A stretch of DNA of 64,000 nt from Halobacillus hunanensis (GCF_900166655.1 NZ_FVZB01000006.1:124001-188000); one strand, 5' to 3'; numbered from the stretch's first letter, positions 8,836-19,948 are shown. Notes: generated by a model not told the origin, from the letters alone. Program-made: numbers and translations.

Positions 8836-10554
8836 ATGGGACAGTTACAAGGAATTGGGGCTTCCAGTGGTATTGCTATTGCTAAGGTCTATCGCTTAGA
8901 AGCTCCAGACCTTACTTACGATAAGACAAAAATTGACCAACCTGCTGATGAAATCAAGCGTCTCCATGATGCTATCGATGTTTCAAAGAGCGAGCTTGAA
9001 AAAATTAAAGAACACACGAAGAAAACGTTGGGCGATGAACATGCGGAGATCTTTTCTGCACACTTGCTCGTTTTAAGTGATCCGGAACTTATTAATCCGA
9101 TTGAAGATAAAATAAAATCTGAAGATGTAAATGCTGAAGCAGCTTTGGATGAGACAGCCGATATGTTCATCAACATGTTCAAAAATATGGACAATGAATA
9201 TATGAAAGAACGTGCAGCTGATATTCAGGACGTAACGAAACGTGTAATGGCACACCTACTTAACGTCACTTTCCCTGATCCTGCCTTAATTAATGAAGAA
9301 GTGGTCATAGTCGCTGACGATCTCACTCCTTCTGATACGGCGCAGCTTAACAAACAATATGTAAAAGGGTTCACCACAGATATCGGCGGACGTACATCTC
9401 ACTCTGCTATTATGGCCCGCTCCCTTGAAATTCCAGCAGTAGTTGGTACTAAAGACGTGACACGTCAGGCTGAGAACGATTCCATGATTATTGTGGATGG
9501 GATTGACGGTAATGTCATCCTTGACCCGACTTCTGATGAAATCGAAACTTACCAACAAAAGCTTGCCGATTTTGAAAAGAAAAAACAAGAATGGGCTAAG
9601 CTCAAAGATGAACCAACGAAGACCTCTGAAGGGGAACATGTAGAACTTGTTGCCAACATCGGGACCCCTGAGGATGTTGAGGGCGTTTTAAATAATGGCG
9701 GAGAAGGTGTTGGTCTTTACCGAACTGAGTTTCTTTATATGGGCAAGAACCAACTGCCTACGGAAGAAGAGCAGTACGATGCTTATTCTTCTGTCTTAAA
9801 GCAAATGGGAGACAAACCTGTAGTTGTTCGTACGCTTGATATCGGCGGCGATAAAGAACTAGACTATTTAGACCTTCCAAAGGAAATGAATCCATTCCTT
9901 GGCTTCCGAGCAATTCGCCTTTGCCTGGAACGTGATGACATTTTCCGCATTCAATTGCGTGCGCTGCTGCGGGCAAGTGTCCATGGAAACTTAAAAATTA
10001 TGTTCCCGATGATTGCAACGTTAGATGAATTCCGTCAGGCAAAGACTATATTAAATGAAGAGAAAGACAAGCTTGTTCAAGAAGGCCAGGATGTATCCGA
10101 CCAAATTGAAGTAGGAATGATGGTTGAAATTCCAGCAACAGCTGTAATTGCTCGCCAGTTCGCTAAAGAAGTTGATTTCTTCAGTATTGGAACAAATGAC
10201 TTAATCCAATACACAATGGCTGCTGACCGAATGAATGAACGCGTTTCTTACTTGTATCAGCCTTACAACCCAGCTATCTTAAATCTTGTAAACAATGTAA
10301 TTGAAGCGGCTCACTCAGAAGGCAAGTGGGCTGGAATGTGTGGAGAAATGGCAGGAGATGAAATTGCTATCCCACTGCTTCTTTCACTTGGATTGGATGA
10401 ATTCAGCATGAGCGCCACTTCCGTACTGCCAGCGCGAACCCAAATCAAATCTTTATCTAAACAGGAGCTGGCTTCCTACAAGGATGAAATTCTAGCTATG
10501 GGTACTGCGGAAGAAGTTGTTGATTTCATTAAAGATAAAGCAAATCTCGTATAG
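8836..10554 (+). CDS. ptsI: PTS enzyme I (PEP-protein phosphotransferase)
   Basis: A 572-residue enzyme I that takes phosphate from phosphoenolpyruvate and passes it to HPr. The N-terminal HPr-binding and swivelling domain contains the phosphorylated His189 in [13 protein letters not shown]. The C-terminal TIM-barrel PEP domain contains [44 protein letters not shown] and the cysteine of GMCGEMAGD. The ATG at 8836 lies 4 bases after ptsH stops, with GGGGGAA from the end of ptsH as its ribosome binding site; a longer in-frame start at 8812 lies inside ptsH and is not supported. Confidence 0.97.
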   Translation: MGQLQGIGASSGIAIAKVYRLEAPDLTYDKTKIDQPADEIKRLHDAIDVSKSELEKIKEHTKKTLGDEHAEIFSAHLLVLSDPELINPIEDKIKSEDVNAEAALDETADMFINMFKNMDNEYMKERAADIQDVTKRVMAHLLNVTFPDPALINEEVVIVADDLTPSDTAQLNKQYVKGFTTDIGGRTSHSAIMARSLEIPAVVGTKDVTRQAENDSMIIVDGIDGNVILDPTSDEIETYQQKLADFEKKKQEWAKLKDEPTKTSEGEHVELVANIGTPEDVEGVLNNGGEGVGLYRTEFLYMGKNQLPTEEEQYDAYSSVLKQMGDKPVVVRTLDIGGDKELDYLDLPKEMNPFLGFRAIRLCLERDDIFRIQLRALLRASVHGNLKIMFPMIATLDEFRQAKTILNEEKDKLVQEGQDVSDQIEVGMMVEIPATAVIARQFAKEVDFFSIGTNDLIQYTMAADRMNERVSYLYQPYNPAILNLVNNVIEAAHSEGKWAGMCGEMAGDEIAIPLLLSLGLDEFSMSATSVLPARTQIKSLSKQELASYKDEILAMGTAEEVVDFIKDKANLV

Positions 10555-10634
10555 AAATCACTCTTAGTTTATGGCAAAATGATCATAGATAAAAGATCTT
10601 CTTTTTCAAATTGTAATAGGAAAGAAGTGTTTGC

Positions 10635-10799
10635 ATGACATTTACGATCATTATGATTATTTGTGTGGCGATCGTACTTGGGGTGGCCGCTGCCTTCGCC
10701 GTAGCTATTTCAAAAGGATACGACTACAAACACACAGTTGATCCATTGCCGGATGAGAGTCACGATAAGGAAGAGCATAAAAAATCTGATGTCCATTGA
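10635..10799 (+). CDS. Small single-pass membrane protein, possibly YtzI-like
   Basis: A 54-residue protein in an 80-base gap after ptsI. Residues 4-25 (TIIMIICVAIVLGVAAAFAVAI) form one transmembrane helix. A short charged tail follows, containing SKGYDYKHTVDPLPDE and ending HKKSDVH. The layout and the SKGYxYKHTVDP segment recall small Bacillus YtzI proteins, a recollection I could not check. AGGAAAG lies upstream of the ATG. Its final codons form the 5' arm of the operon terminator, so the gene and the terminator overlap. It could be the last gene of the fru-pts operon; its function is unknown. Confidence 0.6.
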   Translation: MTFTIIMIICVAIVLGVAAAFAVAISKGYDYKHTVDPLPDESHDKEEHKKSDVH

Positions 10800-10819
10800 A
10801 CTGGACATCAGATTTTTTT
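10782..10819 (+). terminator. Intrinsic terminator ending the fru-pts operon
   Basis: Arms AAATCTGATGTCCA (10782-10795) and TGGACATCAGATTT (10802-10815) pair perfectly over 14 bases around a six-base loop, followed by TTTT. The 5' arm and loop include the last codons and stop of the small membrane protein gene. Confidence 0.9.
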
Positions 10820-10904
10820 GTTGAATAAATGAATTTTATAACCCTCAGCTTTAGTACAGCTTGGGGGTGGTAAAAGGAAGCACCTCTCAAGTCTATAATT
10901 GGTG

Positions 10905-11045
10905 CATATAAACCGCTACGAAAATATACTTCGCTTTCCGCGGGCGGCTGTTGAGCCTTCTTGTGCTGGCGCACTGCGAGGTCTCACCTAGGCCTTTCCT
11001 CCCGCAGGAGTCTCCGTATATTTTCTCCGCTAAAACAGCACATTG
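10905..11045. repeat. Dispersed palindromic repeat, copy A module 1
   Basis: This stretch is nearly identical to 58735-58870, and its ends match 28180-28225. Outer arms GAAAATATAC (10920-10929) and GTATATTTTC (11016-11025) are perfect inverted copies; further in, GCGGG pairs with CCCGC, and a central hairpin GTGC-TGGC-GCAC sits inside CCT...AGG arms. The whole can fold as one imperfect stem-loop of about 100 bases. It is followed by non-coding sequence with TTAGTCGAACTT- and TTAACCGAAC-like pieces that reappear near 28.3-28.4 kb. I see no gene from 10820 to 11524. Confidence 0.8.
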
Positions 11046-11342
11046 TTCGTCTTTTTACTTATGAGTTTTAGCTATGCCCCATCCGGTATTGACTCAGGGC
11101 GTGCCAAACTTAGTCGAACTTCCCTCCCCCGTACTTAACCGAACATCTTCTAATTTGTGAGCTTCCCATAGGAGTCTCGTTATTTCCCCCTCCCGCCTTT
11201 CTATAAAGCAAGAAGAAACGGCTCTCTATCACTGCAGATACACTCCATGGCCCTTGATGATGAGTATATCTGTTGAAGAAATTATTTACTAGCCTTTTAC
11301 AACTCGATTTTTATTAAGATGGTTCCGTTACTCTCAATAACG

Positions 11343-11470
11343 AAATGGGGATGGGAAACTGCGAGACTCCTACGGGAAAGGAAAGACTGGCGAGACCCCG
11401 GAGGTCGCAGACCGAGGAGTCTTGCCGTCTTCCCCGTGGAAAGCGAGTGGTTTCCCAACCCCCATTTTCC
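11343..11470. repeat. Dispersed palindromic repeat, copy A module 2
   Basis: A large imperfect palindrome. Outer arms AAATGGGGATGGGAAAC (11343-11359) and GGTTTCCCAACCCCCATTT (11449-11467) are inverted copies. The inside carries GCGAGACTCCTACGGG and CGAGGAGTC pieces; closely similar sequence occurs at 28583-28665, and AAAGCGAG-type ends recur at 28743 and 58983. This wording (GCGAGACTCCTGCGGG and its complement) resembles repeats I recall from many Bacillaceae genomes, but I could not confirm a named family. Confidence 0.75.
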
Positions 11471-11524
11471 AATTAAAAATACGGAACCTTACTCAGATGC
11501 CTGTCAGTCTTTAGTGTAAAAGAG

Positions 11525-12118
11525 CTATTGTGAATTTGACTCAAACAATTCATTTTGAAAGGTAAGTTGAACTTTGCGCCGTGCTTTCGGCTCGGGAATA
11601 CGGGCTGGGTATCCCAACTGTATGACACCTGCCACCTTATGAGATGTCGGGTCAAGGCCAATCCCTTTCATAAATTCAGTGTCATGAATATAAGGACTCG
11701 TGGTCCACAATGCGCCGACACCCCTCTCCCATGCAGCCAGTTGTGCATTCTGAATAAAGGCGCAAACCGCAGAATAATCCTCTTCAAACTTATGAATGTC
11801 AGGATCACGATCTAGATAAATTAAAGCATGGTGAGGGATGCGAATGAGGAATTGCTTTATTCCGTTCATCATCTTCTCCGCTTTCTCAGCAGAATATCCT
11901 TCGGCAAAGCCTTGCCTCAAATAACTTTCAATAACCAAATCGGCATAATGCTGTGCGCCCTCATTCTGATACACCACTACGTTCCAGGGTTCTTTTAAAC
12001 GATGATTTGGTGCCCAGCTGGCTATCTGAAAAACCTCCTGCAACACTGCTTCATCTACTAATTTATTTTTAAAGTCGTGAATCGACCGTCGAGATTGTAT
12101 AGCATCTATCACATTCAT
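11525..12118 (-). CDS. Nitroreductase-family protein
   Basis: A 197-residue flavin-dependent oxidoreductase of the nitroreductase fold. The N-terminal FMN-binding signature is AIQSRRSIHDFK, followed by FQIASWAPNHRLKEPWNVVVYQ. The central INAQ-type helix appears as CAFIQNAQLAAWERGVGALWTTSP, and the C-terminal VIQLGYPA segment is typical. The ATG at 12118 has GGCGGGG six bases upstream; a TTG one codon earlier is too close to that site. Substrate (nitro compound, quinone or flavin) cannot be deduced. It lies 14 bases after the ydcF-like gene, so the two may be co-transcribed. Confidence 0.85.
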   Translation of the reverse strand: MNVIDAIQSRRSIHDFKNKLVDEAVLQEVFQIASWAPNHRLKEPWNVVVYQNEGAQHYADLVIESYLRQGFAEGYSAEKAEKMMNGIKQFLIRIPHHALIYLDRDPDIHKFEEDYSAVCAFIQNAQLAAWERGVGALWTTSPYIHDTEFMKGIGLDPTSHKVAGVIQLGYPARIPEPKARRKVQLTFQNELFESNSQ

Positions 12119-12132
12119 CAATTTCCCCGCCT

Positions 12133-12717
12133 TTATGAGCGAAAAGGATCCAACAGCTTATAACCGATAAAATAAACCCATTCCCTTAAAAAGAAGGGCA
12201 TTTTAGTTTCTAATGTTTTATAGGCGGAATAATCAGTTGGCACCCCAGTCGCTTCCATTCCATTTTCCCTTGCCACCGCTACAGCTCTTTTCAAGTGATA
12301 TTTATCACTAACAATCAGGAAGGAATCAACTTTTTTCTTTTCAGCCACTTCCTTCGCATTGATCAAATTTTCTTTTGTAACCTGCGATGTACTCTCAATG
12401 AGAATATCTGACTTAGGAACTCCATGGTTTACTGCGTAATTACGACCTACCTCCGCTTCAGAGGTCACTGCATGTTCACTTTCTCCACCGGTAAAAATTA
12501 GATATTCAACTTGTCCATCCTTATAAAGTTCAATTCCTTGTTTTAAACGGCCTTCAAACACAGGGCTTGGCTTGCCATTCCATTGAGCAGCTCCTAATAC
12601 AATGGCTGCTTCAGCCTGGAGGTTATCCTGTTCTTCTCCATATGTCCAGATCGAATACCCAGTGAATGCAACATAACTTATAATCAGCCAAATGACTATG
12701 GCTATCCAATTTTTCAT
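12133..12717 (-). CDS. YdcF-like (DUF218) membrane-anchored protein
   Basis: A 194-residue protein with one N-terminal transmembrane anchor (WIAIVIWLIISYVAFTGYSIW) and an extracytoplasmic DUF218/YdcF domain: AAIVLGAAQWNGKPSPVFEGRL, YLIFTGGESE, ESTSQVTKENLINAKEV, IVSDKYHLKRAVAVARENG. The family includes SanA and ElyC, linked to the cell envelope, but biochemical roles are poorly defined. The ATG at 12717 follows AGGAG; the longer reading frame starts upstream of this site. It is upstream of the nitroreductase on the same strand. Confidence 0.85.
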   Translation of the reverse strand: MKNWIAIVIWLIISYVAFTGYSIWTYGEEQDNLQAEAAIVLGAAQWNGKPSPVFEGRLKQGIELYKDGQVEYLIFTGGESEHAVTSEAEVGRNYAVNHGVPKSDILIESTSQVTKENLINAKEVAEKKKVDSFLIVSDKYHLKRAVAVARENGMEATGVPTDYSAYKTLETKMPFFLREWVYFIGYKLLDPFRS

Positions 12718-12802
12718 ACTCTTTGCTCTCCTACTAACCACTCTGACAACTATCCTCCATCATAACACAGAATATTTCTAATTGAATGCCCTATTTTTTC
12801 AT

Positions 12803-12832
12803 AAAAAAACCACTTGGCACGGCGCCAAGTGG
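12803..12832 (-). terminator. Terminator of the glycolytic operon
   Basis: CCACTTGGC (12810-12818) and GCCAAGTGG (12824-12832) pair over 9 bases with a 5-base loop, followed on the minus strand by TTTTTTT. It lies 26 bases after the eno stop. Confidence 0.9.
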
Positions 12833-12857
12833 TCAGTCGAAGTTATACTCCTGTGTA

Positions 12858-14159
<1,302 letters not shown>

Positions 14160-15695
14160 TTATTTAATCAATGATTTCCCTGTCATCTCTTCAGGCTGTT
14201 CGACTTTTAACAACTGTAGCAGCGTAGGTGATAAGTCCCCAAGAATTCCATCCTGACGAAGCTTTATCCCATCCTTTGTAACAATGACAGGAACAGGGTT
14301 GGTCGTATGAGCAGTCATTGGATTTCCGTCAAGTGTCGTCACCTCATCGGAATTCCCATGATCTGCCGTAATTATAGCATGACCGCCTTTTTCATGTATC
14401 TTATCTACAATCTTTCCTAAACATTCATCTACGGTTTCAATCGCCTTAACCGTTGGTTCAAGCATACCTGAATGCCCCACCATATCAGGGTTGGCAAAAT
14501 TCAAAATGATCGCATTGTGCTTGTCTGCATCCAGTTCACCAAGCAGGGCGTCCGTTACCTGATATGCACTCATTTCCGGCTGCAGATCGTAAGTAGCTAC
14601 TTTCGGTGAATCGATCAGGATCCGCTCTTCGCCTTCAAATTCCTTCTCACGCCCCCCACTCATAAAGAATGTGACATGAGGATACTTCTCAGTTTCAGCG
14701 ATACGAAGCTGGTTCATTTTATGACTTTCCAAAACTTCACCGACAGTATTTTTTAACTCATTTGGTGCAAAAGCAATGTTACTATCCACTGCATCACTAT
14801 ATTGAGTCATACTGACAAAGTGAAGGTTCTTAGGCGCATTTTCTCCTCGATCAAAATCATTGAACTCATTGTTAGCAAAAGAACGTGAAATTTGAATGGC
14901 TCTGTCAGGGCGGAAATTGAAAAAGACGACAGCATCTTCATCCTCGATCGAAGCGATATGATGGCCTGAATCATCCGTAATCACAACCGGTTCTACAAAT
15001 TCATCATAGATTTCCTTTTCATAGGATTCCTTAACAGCTTCAAGTGGATCAGAATAAGCCGGACCTTCACCATAGGCAATTGCGTCGTAAGACTTTTTCA
15101 CGCGATCCCAGCGGTTATCCCGATCCATCGCGTAGTAACGACCGGAAAGCGTAGCAAACTGCCCTACACCTATTTCAGCCATTTTCTCTTGTGCTTGTTT
15201 AATATAGGTCAGAGCTGATTGTTGATCAACATCCCGGCCGTCAAGAAATCCGTGCACATATACTCTATCTAAGCCGTAATCTGCTGCAAGTTGAAGGAGA
15301 GCATACATATGGTTAATATGACTGTGAATTCCCCCGTCTGAAAGAAGACCAAAGATGTGCAGACCCCTCTTATTCTCTTTAGCGTGTGTTATAGCTTGTA
15401 CTAGTGCCTCATTTTTCATAAACTCTTGTTTGCGGATGGCTAAATTAATCCGTGTTAAGCTTTGATAAACGATGCGGCCGGCCCCAATGTTTAAATGACC
15501 GACTTCAGAATTTCCCATCTGCCCGTCTGGAAGACCGACATACTCGCCACTCGCTTGCAGTTGAGCATGAGGGAAGTCATTCCAATATCGATCAAAGTTA
15601 GGAGTGTTTGCTTGCTTCACCGCATTACCCATTTCTTCATCTCGAATGGCAAAGCCATCCAGAATAATGAGGGCAGCTAAATTTTGCTTACTCAT
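14160..15695 (-). CDS. gpmI: Phosphoglycerate mutase, cofactor-independent
   Basis: A 511-residue manganese-dependent 2,3-bisphosphoglycerate-independent mutase of the alkaline phosphatase superfamily; it interconverts 3- and 2-phosphoglycerate. It shows the metal-binding ILDGFAIRD at the N-terminus, the phosphorylated serine Ser63 in [18 protein letters not shown], the HGFLDGRDV and [15 protein letters not shown] loops of the transferase domain, and the C-terminal [14 protein letters not shown] and TADHGNSDE metal sites. Its first codons overlap the end of tpiA by 8 bases, indicating translational coupling. Confidence 0.98.
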   Translation of the reverse strand: MSKQNLAALIILDGFAIRDEEMGNAVKQANTPNFDRYWNDFPHAQLQASGEYVGLPDGQMGNSEVGHLNIGAGRIVYQSLTRINLAIRKQEFMKNEALVQAITHAKENKRGLHIFGLLSDGGIHSHINHMYALLQLAADYGLDRVYVHGFLDGRDVDQQSALTYIKQAQEKMAEIGVGQFATLSGRYYAMDRDNRWDRVKKSYDAIAYGEGPAYSDPLEAVKESYEKEIYDEFVEPVVITDDSGHHIASIEDEDAVVFFNFRPDRAIQISRSFANNEFNDFDRGENAPKNLHFVSMTQYSDAVDSNIAFAPNELKNTVGEVLESHKMNQLRIAETEKYPHVTFFMSGGREKEFEGEERILIDSPKVATYDLQPEMSAYQVTDALLGELDADKHNAIILNFANPDMVGHSGMLEPTVKAIETVDECLGKIVDKIHEKGGHAIITADHGNSDEVTTLDGNPMTAHTTNPVPVIVTKDGIKLRQDGILGDLSPTLLQLLKVEQPEEMTGKSLIK

Positions 15696-16449
15696 GCTTA
15701 CCTGCCTCCACTAGTTTTAGGAAAGAATCAGCTTCGAGACTTGCTCCACCAACTAATGCACCATCAATATCAGATTGAGAGAGAAGCTCGTCTACGTTAG
15801 CTGGTTTTACACTGCCGCCGTATTGAATACGTACTGCTTCTGCTGCCTCTGTACTAGCAAATTCGCCGACCACTTTACGAATATGTGTGCAAACTTCATT
15901 AGCCTGCTCAGACGTTGCTGTACGACCTGTTCCGATCGCCCATATTGGTTCATAAGCGATGATCGTATTAGAAATCTGCTCAGCAGTCAGGCCTTCCAAC
16001 GCCTTTTTCACCTGTGATTCTACATGGTTCATCGTTTGGTCAGCTTCACGCTGCTCAAGCGTTTCTCCTACACAAACAATCGGTGTTAATTCATTGTTAA
16101 AGGCTGCATGAACTTTCTTATTCACCACTTCATCCGTCTCTTCAAAAATCTCGCGACGTTCAGAGTGACCAAGTACAACATAAGTAACACCAAGCTCTTT
16201 AAGCATAACCGGGCTTACTTCACCTGTGAAGGCACCACTTTCCTCAAAGTGCATGTTTTGAGCACCAATCTCAAGTGAAGTCCCCTTCGTTTCTTCTACC
16301 ATTTTTTGAAGAAATGGAAATGGAGCACAAACGATAGATTCCACTGCACTTGCTGAAGGAACTTCATTTTTAGTTGCTTGAACAAATTCATTTGCCTCTG
16401 AGTGCGTTTTGTTCATTTTCCAGTTACCTGCAATTACTTGCTTACGCAT
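15688..16449 (-). CDS. tpiA: Triosephosphate isomerase
   Basis: A 253-residue TIM-barrel enzyme interconverting dihydroxyacetone phosphate and glyceraldehyde 3-phosphate. Catalytic residues are visible: Lys11 in AGNWKMNK, the histidine in [10 protein letters not shown], the glutamate in [11 protein letters not shown], and the phosphate-binding IQYGGSVKP and GALVGGASL. The ATG at 16449 has GGAGAGGTG upstream; an in-frame extension of seven codons covers that site. It lies 22 bases after pgk and overlaps gpmI. Confidence 0.98.
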   Translation of the reverse strand: MRKQVIAGNWKMNKTHSEANEFVQATKNEVPSASAVESIVCAPFPFLQKMVEETKGTSLEIGAQNMHFEESGAFTGEVSPVMLKELGVTYVVLGHSERREIFEETDEVVNKKVHAAFNNELTPIVCVGETLEQREADQTMNHVESQVKKALEGLTAEQISNTIIAYEPIWAIGTGRTATSEQANEVCTHIRKVVGEFASTEAAEAVRIQYGGSVKPANVDELLSQSDIDGALVGGASLEADSFLKLVEAGKHE

Positions 16450-16471
16450 GTCACAAACACCTCTCCACAAA

Positions 16472-17653
16472 TTATTTATTGTTAAGTAAAGCTACGCCTG
16501 GAAGTTCTTTCCCTTCCATAAACTCAAGGGATGCTCCGCCTCCCGTAGATACGTGGTCCATTTCATCAGCAAAACCAAACTTCTCTACGGCTGCAGCTGA
16601 ATCCCCGCCGCCAATCACGGAATAACCTTCCGTCTCTGCAAGTGCATTGGCTACACTCTTCGTGCCATTTGCAAATGACTCAAGTTCAAATACCCCCATA
16701 GGTCCATTCCAGATTACTAACTTGGAGTTTTTGATCACGTCTGCATACTTTTCTCTCGTTTTCGGACCGATATCCAAGGCTTCCCAATCAGCCGGTATGT
16801 TATCGATTGCTACTTCTTTCGTGTTGGCAGAGTCAGAGAAATCATCAGCAACAATTACATCTTCGGGCATGAGGAAATCGACACCTTTTTCATCTGCTTT
16901 TTTCATGTATTCTTTCGCAAGATCAATCTTATCTTCTTCAAGCAGCGACTTGCCTATTTCATGACCTTGAGCTTTTACGAACGTATAGGCCAGTCCACCG
17001 CCGATGATGAGATGATCTACTTTATCAATGAGGTTGTCTATAACGCCAATTTTATCTTTTACCTTTGCGCCTCCGATGATGGCTGTGAACGGACGATCAG
17101 GATTCGATAAAGCGTTACTCAGCACCTTAATCTCTTTCTCCATTAAAAAGCCTGCAACTGCAGGGATATGTTCTGCAATCCCAGCTGTAGAAGCATGAGC
17201 CCGGTGTGCAGCACCAAAAGCATCATTCACATATAAATCAGCCATATTGGCAAAAGCCTTTGCTAATTCAGGGTCATTTTTTTCTTCACCAGGATGAAAG
17301 CGAACGTTTTCAATCAGAAGAATATCTCCTCCCTGTGTTTCTGAAAGAGCTGTATTCACTTCTTCGCCCACTACTCCATCGGTTTTCGTGATGGTTTGAC
17401 CGATGAGTTCACTTAAACGCTTGGCCACCGAATCAAGCCGTAATTCTTCCACGACTTCGCCTTTAGGTCGTCCAAGGTGACTCGCAAGAACCACTTTAGC
17501 TCCATTGCCAGATAAGTGTTTAATCGTCGGCAATGCTGCCTTAATTCTTGTGTCATCCGTCACCTCACCCCCGCTCATGGGAACGTTAAAGTCAACACGG
17601 CAAAAAACGGTTTTTCCTCTTACGTCTACATCACGAATTGTTTTTTTATTCAT
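16472..17653 (-). CDS. pgk: Phosphoglycerate kinase
   Basis: A 393-residue kinase that makes ATP from 1,3-bisphosphoglycerate. N-terminal substrate domain motifs are [36 protein letters not shown] and [15 protein letters not shown]-terminal nucleotide domain motifs are [27 protein letters not shown] and [15 protein letters not shown], with the terminal [15 protein letters not shown]. The ATG at 17653 follows AAGGAGG; the 23-codon upstream extension in frame has no site and reads through non-coding leader. Confidence 0.98.
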   Translation of the reverse strand: MNKKTIRDVDVRGKTVFCRVDFNVPMSGGEVTDDTRIKAALPTIKHLSGNGAKVVLASHLGRPKGEVVEELRLDSVAKRLSELIGQTITKTDGVVGEEVNTALSETQGGDILLIENVRFHPGEEKNDPELAKAFANMADLYVNDAFGAAHRAHASTAGIAEHIPAVAGFLMEKEIKVLSNALSNPDRPFTAIIGGAKVKDKIGVIDNLIDKVDHLIIGGGLAYTFVKAQGHEIGKSLLEEDKIDLAKEYMKKADEKGVDFLMPEDVIVADDFSDSANTKEVAIDNIPADWEALDIGPKTREKYADVIKNSKLVIWNGPMGVFELESFANGTKSVANALAETEGYSVIGGGDSAAAVEKFGFADEMDHVSTGGGASLEFMEGKELPGVALLNNK

Positions 17654-17761
17654 GAAATGGACAACCTCCTTCAATTTGGTCAGGAAAAGTTCCTGCCCAT
17701 TATGTACGTTTCCACGAAACATTTATGTGAAAACGCCTAATCAGGAACTCTTAATCACATG

Positions 17762-17800
17762 GATAAAGGAGGAGGACATGCATGGACCCCCTCCTTTATC
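17762..17800 (-). promoter_or_regulatory. Hairpin between gap and pgk
   Basis: GATAAAGGAGG (17762-17772) and CCTCCTTTATC (17790-17800) pair perfectly over 11 bases about 40 bases after the gap stop. There is no T-tract on the minus strand, so it is unlikely to be a full terminator. It could be an mRNA stabiliser or processing point that sets the gap-to-pgk ratio; this role is inference. Confidence 0.6.
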
Positions 17801-17839
17801 TAATAGCATACATGAAATTGTTAGTCAGTGATACTCGTA

Positions 17840-18847
17840 TTATAGGCCTTTGCTCTTAAGATATACAGCAAGGTCTACACAACGGTTAGAGTAGCCTGTT
17901 TCGTTATCATACCATGAAACAATTTTGACCATATTGTCTTCAAGAATCAGGGTAGATAGACCATCAATAATAGAAGAATGAGTGTTGCCGTTATAGTCTG
18001 TTGAAACTAAAGGCTCGTCACTATAATCCAGAATGCCTTTAAGGTTGCCTTCTGCTTCTTCTTTAAGTGCTGCATTCACTTCTTCAGCTGTTACATCTTT
18101 ATCTAATTCTGCAACAAGGTCAACGATGGAAACATTAGCTGTTGGAACACGCATCGCCATACCGCTAAGTTTGCCGTCTAGTTCAGGAAGAACTTTAGCT
18201 ACAGCCTGAGCAGCACCTGTTGTAGTTGGGATGATGTTCTGACCAGCGGCACGCGCACGACGATAGTCTTTGTGCGGCAAGTCAAGAATTTGCTGATCAT
18301 TCGTATAAGAGTGAACAGTTGTCATCATTCCGCGTTTAAGACCAAATTTATCATTTAATACCTTTGCGTATGGTGCAAGACAGTTTGTCGTACAAGAAGC
18401 GTTAGAAATTACATGGTGCTCATCTTTGTTATATTGATCTTCGTTTACACCCATAACTACTGTAAGGTCTTCTTGTTTTGCTGGTGCAGAAATGACAACT
18501 TTCTTCGCTCCTGCATCAAGGTGTTTCTTCGCATCGTCACGCTGAGTAAAGCGACCGGTAGATTCGATAACGATTTCTACTCCAAGATCTCCCCAGCCAA
18601 GGTTAGCAGGATCTTTTTCAGAAAGAACCTTGATCTCTTGCCCGCCAACTACTAGATTATCGCCATTAACAGTAACCTCTTCCTCAAGCTTACCGTGAAC
18701 TGTATCATACTGTAGCAAGTGTGCCAGCATATTGGCATCCGTTAAATCATTTACAGCTACAACCTCTACTTCATTATTTTTAAGCGCAGCACGGAAAACA
18801 TTACGTCCAATGCGGCCGAAACCGTTAATACCTACTCTTACAGTCAT
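17840..18847 (-). CDS. gap: Glyceraldehyde-3-phosphate dehydrogenase, NAD-dependent
   Basis: A 335-residue glycolytic GAPDH. The Rossmann start GINGFGRIGRNVFR, the NAD-specifying aspartate in VAVNDLTD (about residue 34), the catalytic Cys152 in SNASCTTNCLAP, and the phosphate-binding TTTGAAQAV and MAMRVPTANVSIVD are present. The LTD loop after the second strand favours NAD over NADP, matching GapA of B. subtilis rather than gluconeogenic GapB. It follows cggR by 36 bases with AAGGAGGAAT before the ATG, the standard cggR-gapA arrangement. Confidence 0.98.
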   Translation of the reverse strand: MTVRVGINGFGRIGRNVFRAALKNNEVEVVAVNDLTDANMLAHLLQYDTVHGKLEEEVTVNGDNLVVGGQEIKVLSEKDPANLGWGDLGVEIVIESTGRFTQRDDAKKHLDAGAKKVVISAPAKQEDLTVVMGVNEDQYNKDEHHVISNASCTTNCLAPYAKVLNDKFGLKRGMMTTVHSYTNDQQILDLPHKDYRRARAAGQNIIPTTTGAAQAVAKVLPELDGKLSGMAMRVPTANVSIVDLVAELDKDVTAEEVNAALKEEAEGNLKGILDYSDEPLVSTDYNGNTHSSIIDGLSTLILEDNMVKIVSWYDNETGYSNRCVDLAVYLKSKGL

Positions 18848-18883
18848 GCTTAATTCCTCCTTAAAATAGTAAACAATTTTTAT

Positions 18884-19912
18884 TTAAAAGGGGTAACCCC
18901 TTACTAACTCTGACGCAGCACCTTCATCGGTAATCAGTATATTACTTTGACCCGGCTGAAAATAGGAAGCAATCGCCTGTGCTTTCGACCTTCCTCCCGC
19001 CACCGCGATAACATCATCGGCTGAGGACAGATCCTCTAGCTGCAATCCAACCGTCCGAACTTTATGAACGATCTCGCCTGATTCGTTAAAGTAATAACCA
19101 AACGCTTCTCCTACTGCTTGTCTTTCATGAATTAACTCCAGTTGAGAAGTTGGCGTTTTACGTCGTTCGGCCATTGTCATAGCCTCTCCTATTCCGTGAA
19201 CAACCATACCCGCGTCACGGATCATATCCAGCACTTCTTTAATAGATGGTTCTTCAATGATCGTCTGATAAGATTCCTCACTTAAGGGGTCCGGAACGTA
19301 GAGAAGACGATAGTCTCCTCGGGCTTTTTTCGCCATTTCAGCACAAATCGTATTGGCTTGGTTCTCGACACGCTCTCCAAGACCTCCACGAGCAGGCACG
19401 AACATACATTGACTCGCTTTTTCGAGAGGTGTCATCATTTCTGCAACAGCAGCCATTGTCGAGCCACCGGTAATAGCCACTGTTTCTCTTGAATGCAAAT
19501 GTGCCTTCAAGTATTCAACACAAGCTTTACCCATTTCCTGTTTAACCCAGTCTAACTGATCACTGTCACCTGGAATAACGACAACATCGTCTAATTTTAA
19601 TTTATCCATTAACTGCTGTTCTAAAACTTTTATTCCCGTTACATCCTTTATAAACTCTGCTAACTGTTCAAGAATCGCTTGCCCTTCATAAGTCAAGTGC
19701 ATCCCTCTTGATGTGATATCAACAGCTCCTTGCTTGCTCAAGAAGTCTACTTCACTTCTGACAGTTCTTTCAGCAAGTTGACTGTTCTCAGATAGCGCCC
19801 TCCTGCCTACCGGTTGCATCAACCGAATATGGTGGAGCAGTTGATAACGTCTTTGCATAACTTCAAGGACATCTGGAAACAATTTCTTTTGTAAGTCAAT
19901 TAAAGCTCTCAT
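18884..19912 (-). CDS. cggR: Central glycolytic genes regulator CggR
   Basis: A 342-residue SorC/DeoR-type repressor. The N-terminus has a winged helix (PVGRRALSENSQLAERTVRSEVDFLSKQGAVDI), and the rest is the sugar-phosphate sensor domain with AITGGSTMAAVAEMM and the anion-binding VVHGIGEAMTMAERRKT. In B. subtilis fructose 1,6-bisphosphate releases CggR from a tandem operator upstream of its own gene; the same operator is visible here at 19949-19984. AAAGGAG precedes the ATG. It heads the glycolytic operon and is thus autoregulated. Confidence 0.97.
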   Translation of the reverse strand: MRALIDLQKKLFPDVLEVMQRRYQLLHHIRLMQPVGRRALSENSQLAERTVRSEVDFLSKQGAVDITSRGMHLTYEGQAILEQLAEFIKDVTGIKVLEQQLMDKLKLDDVVVIPGDSDQLDWVKQEMGKACVEYLKAHLHSRETVAITGGSTMAAVAEMMTPLEKASQCMFVPARGGLGERVENQANTICAEMAKKARGDYRLLYVPDPLSEESYQTIIEEPSIKEVLDMIRDAGMVVHGIGEAMTMAERRKTPTSQLELIHERQAVGEAFGYYFNESGEIVHKVRTVGLQLEDLSSADDVIAVAGGRSKAQAIASYFQPGQSNILITDEGAASELVRGYPF

Positions 19913-19948
19913 GAAAAAGCTCCTTTATTATGAAAAGTATATTCGTCG

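Noticed and set aside
10705-10974. 89-codon open frame on the minus strand
   Set aside because: It runs across the terminator and the palindromic repeat, has no ribosome binding site, and its reading is explained by repeat composition.
10905-11045. Possible CRISPR array or riboswitch
   Set aside because: The repeats are not tandem with spacers, and the palindromes are dispersed copies placed away from gene leaders, so neither interpretation fits.
11319-11519. 66-codon open frame on the plus strand
   Set aside because: It lies wholly in the module 2 palindrome of copy A; no start signal or recognisable protein features.
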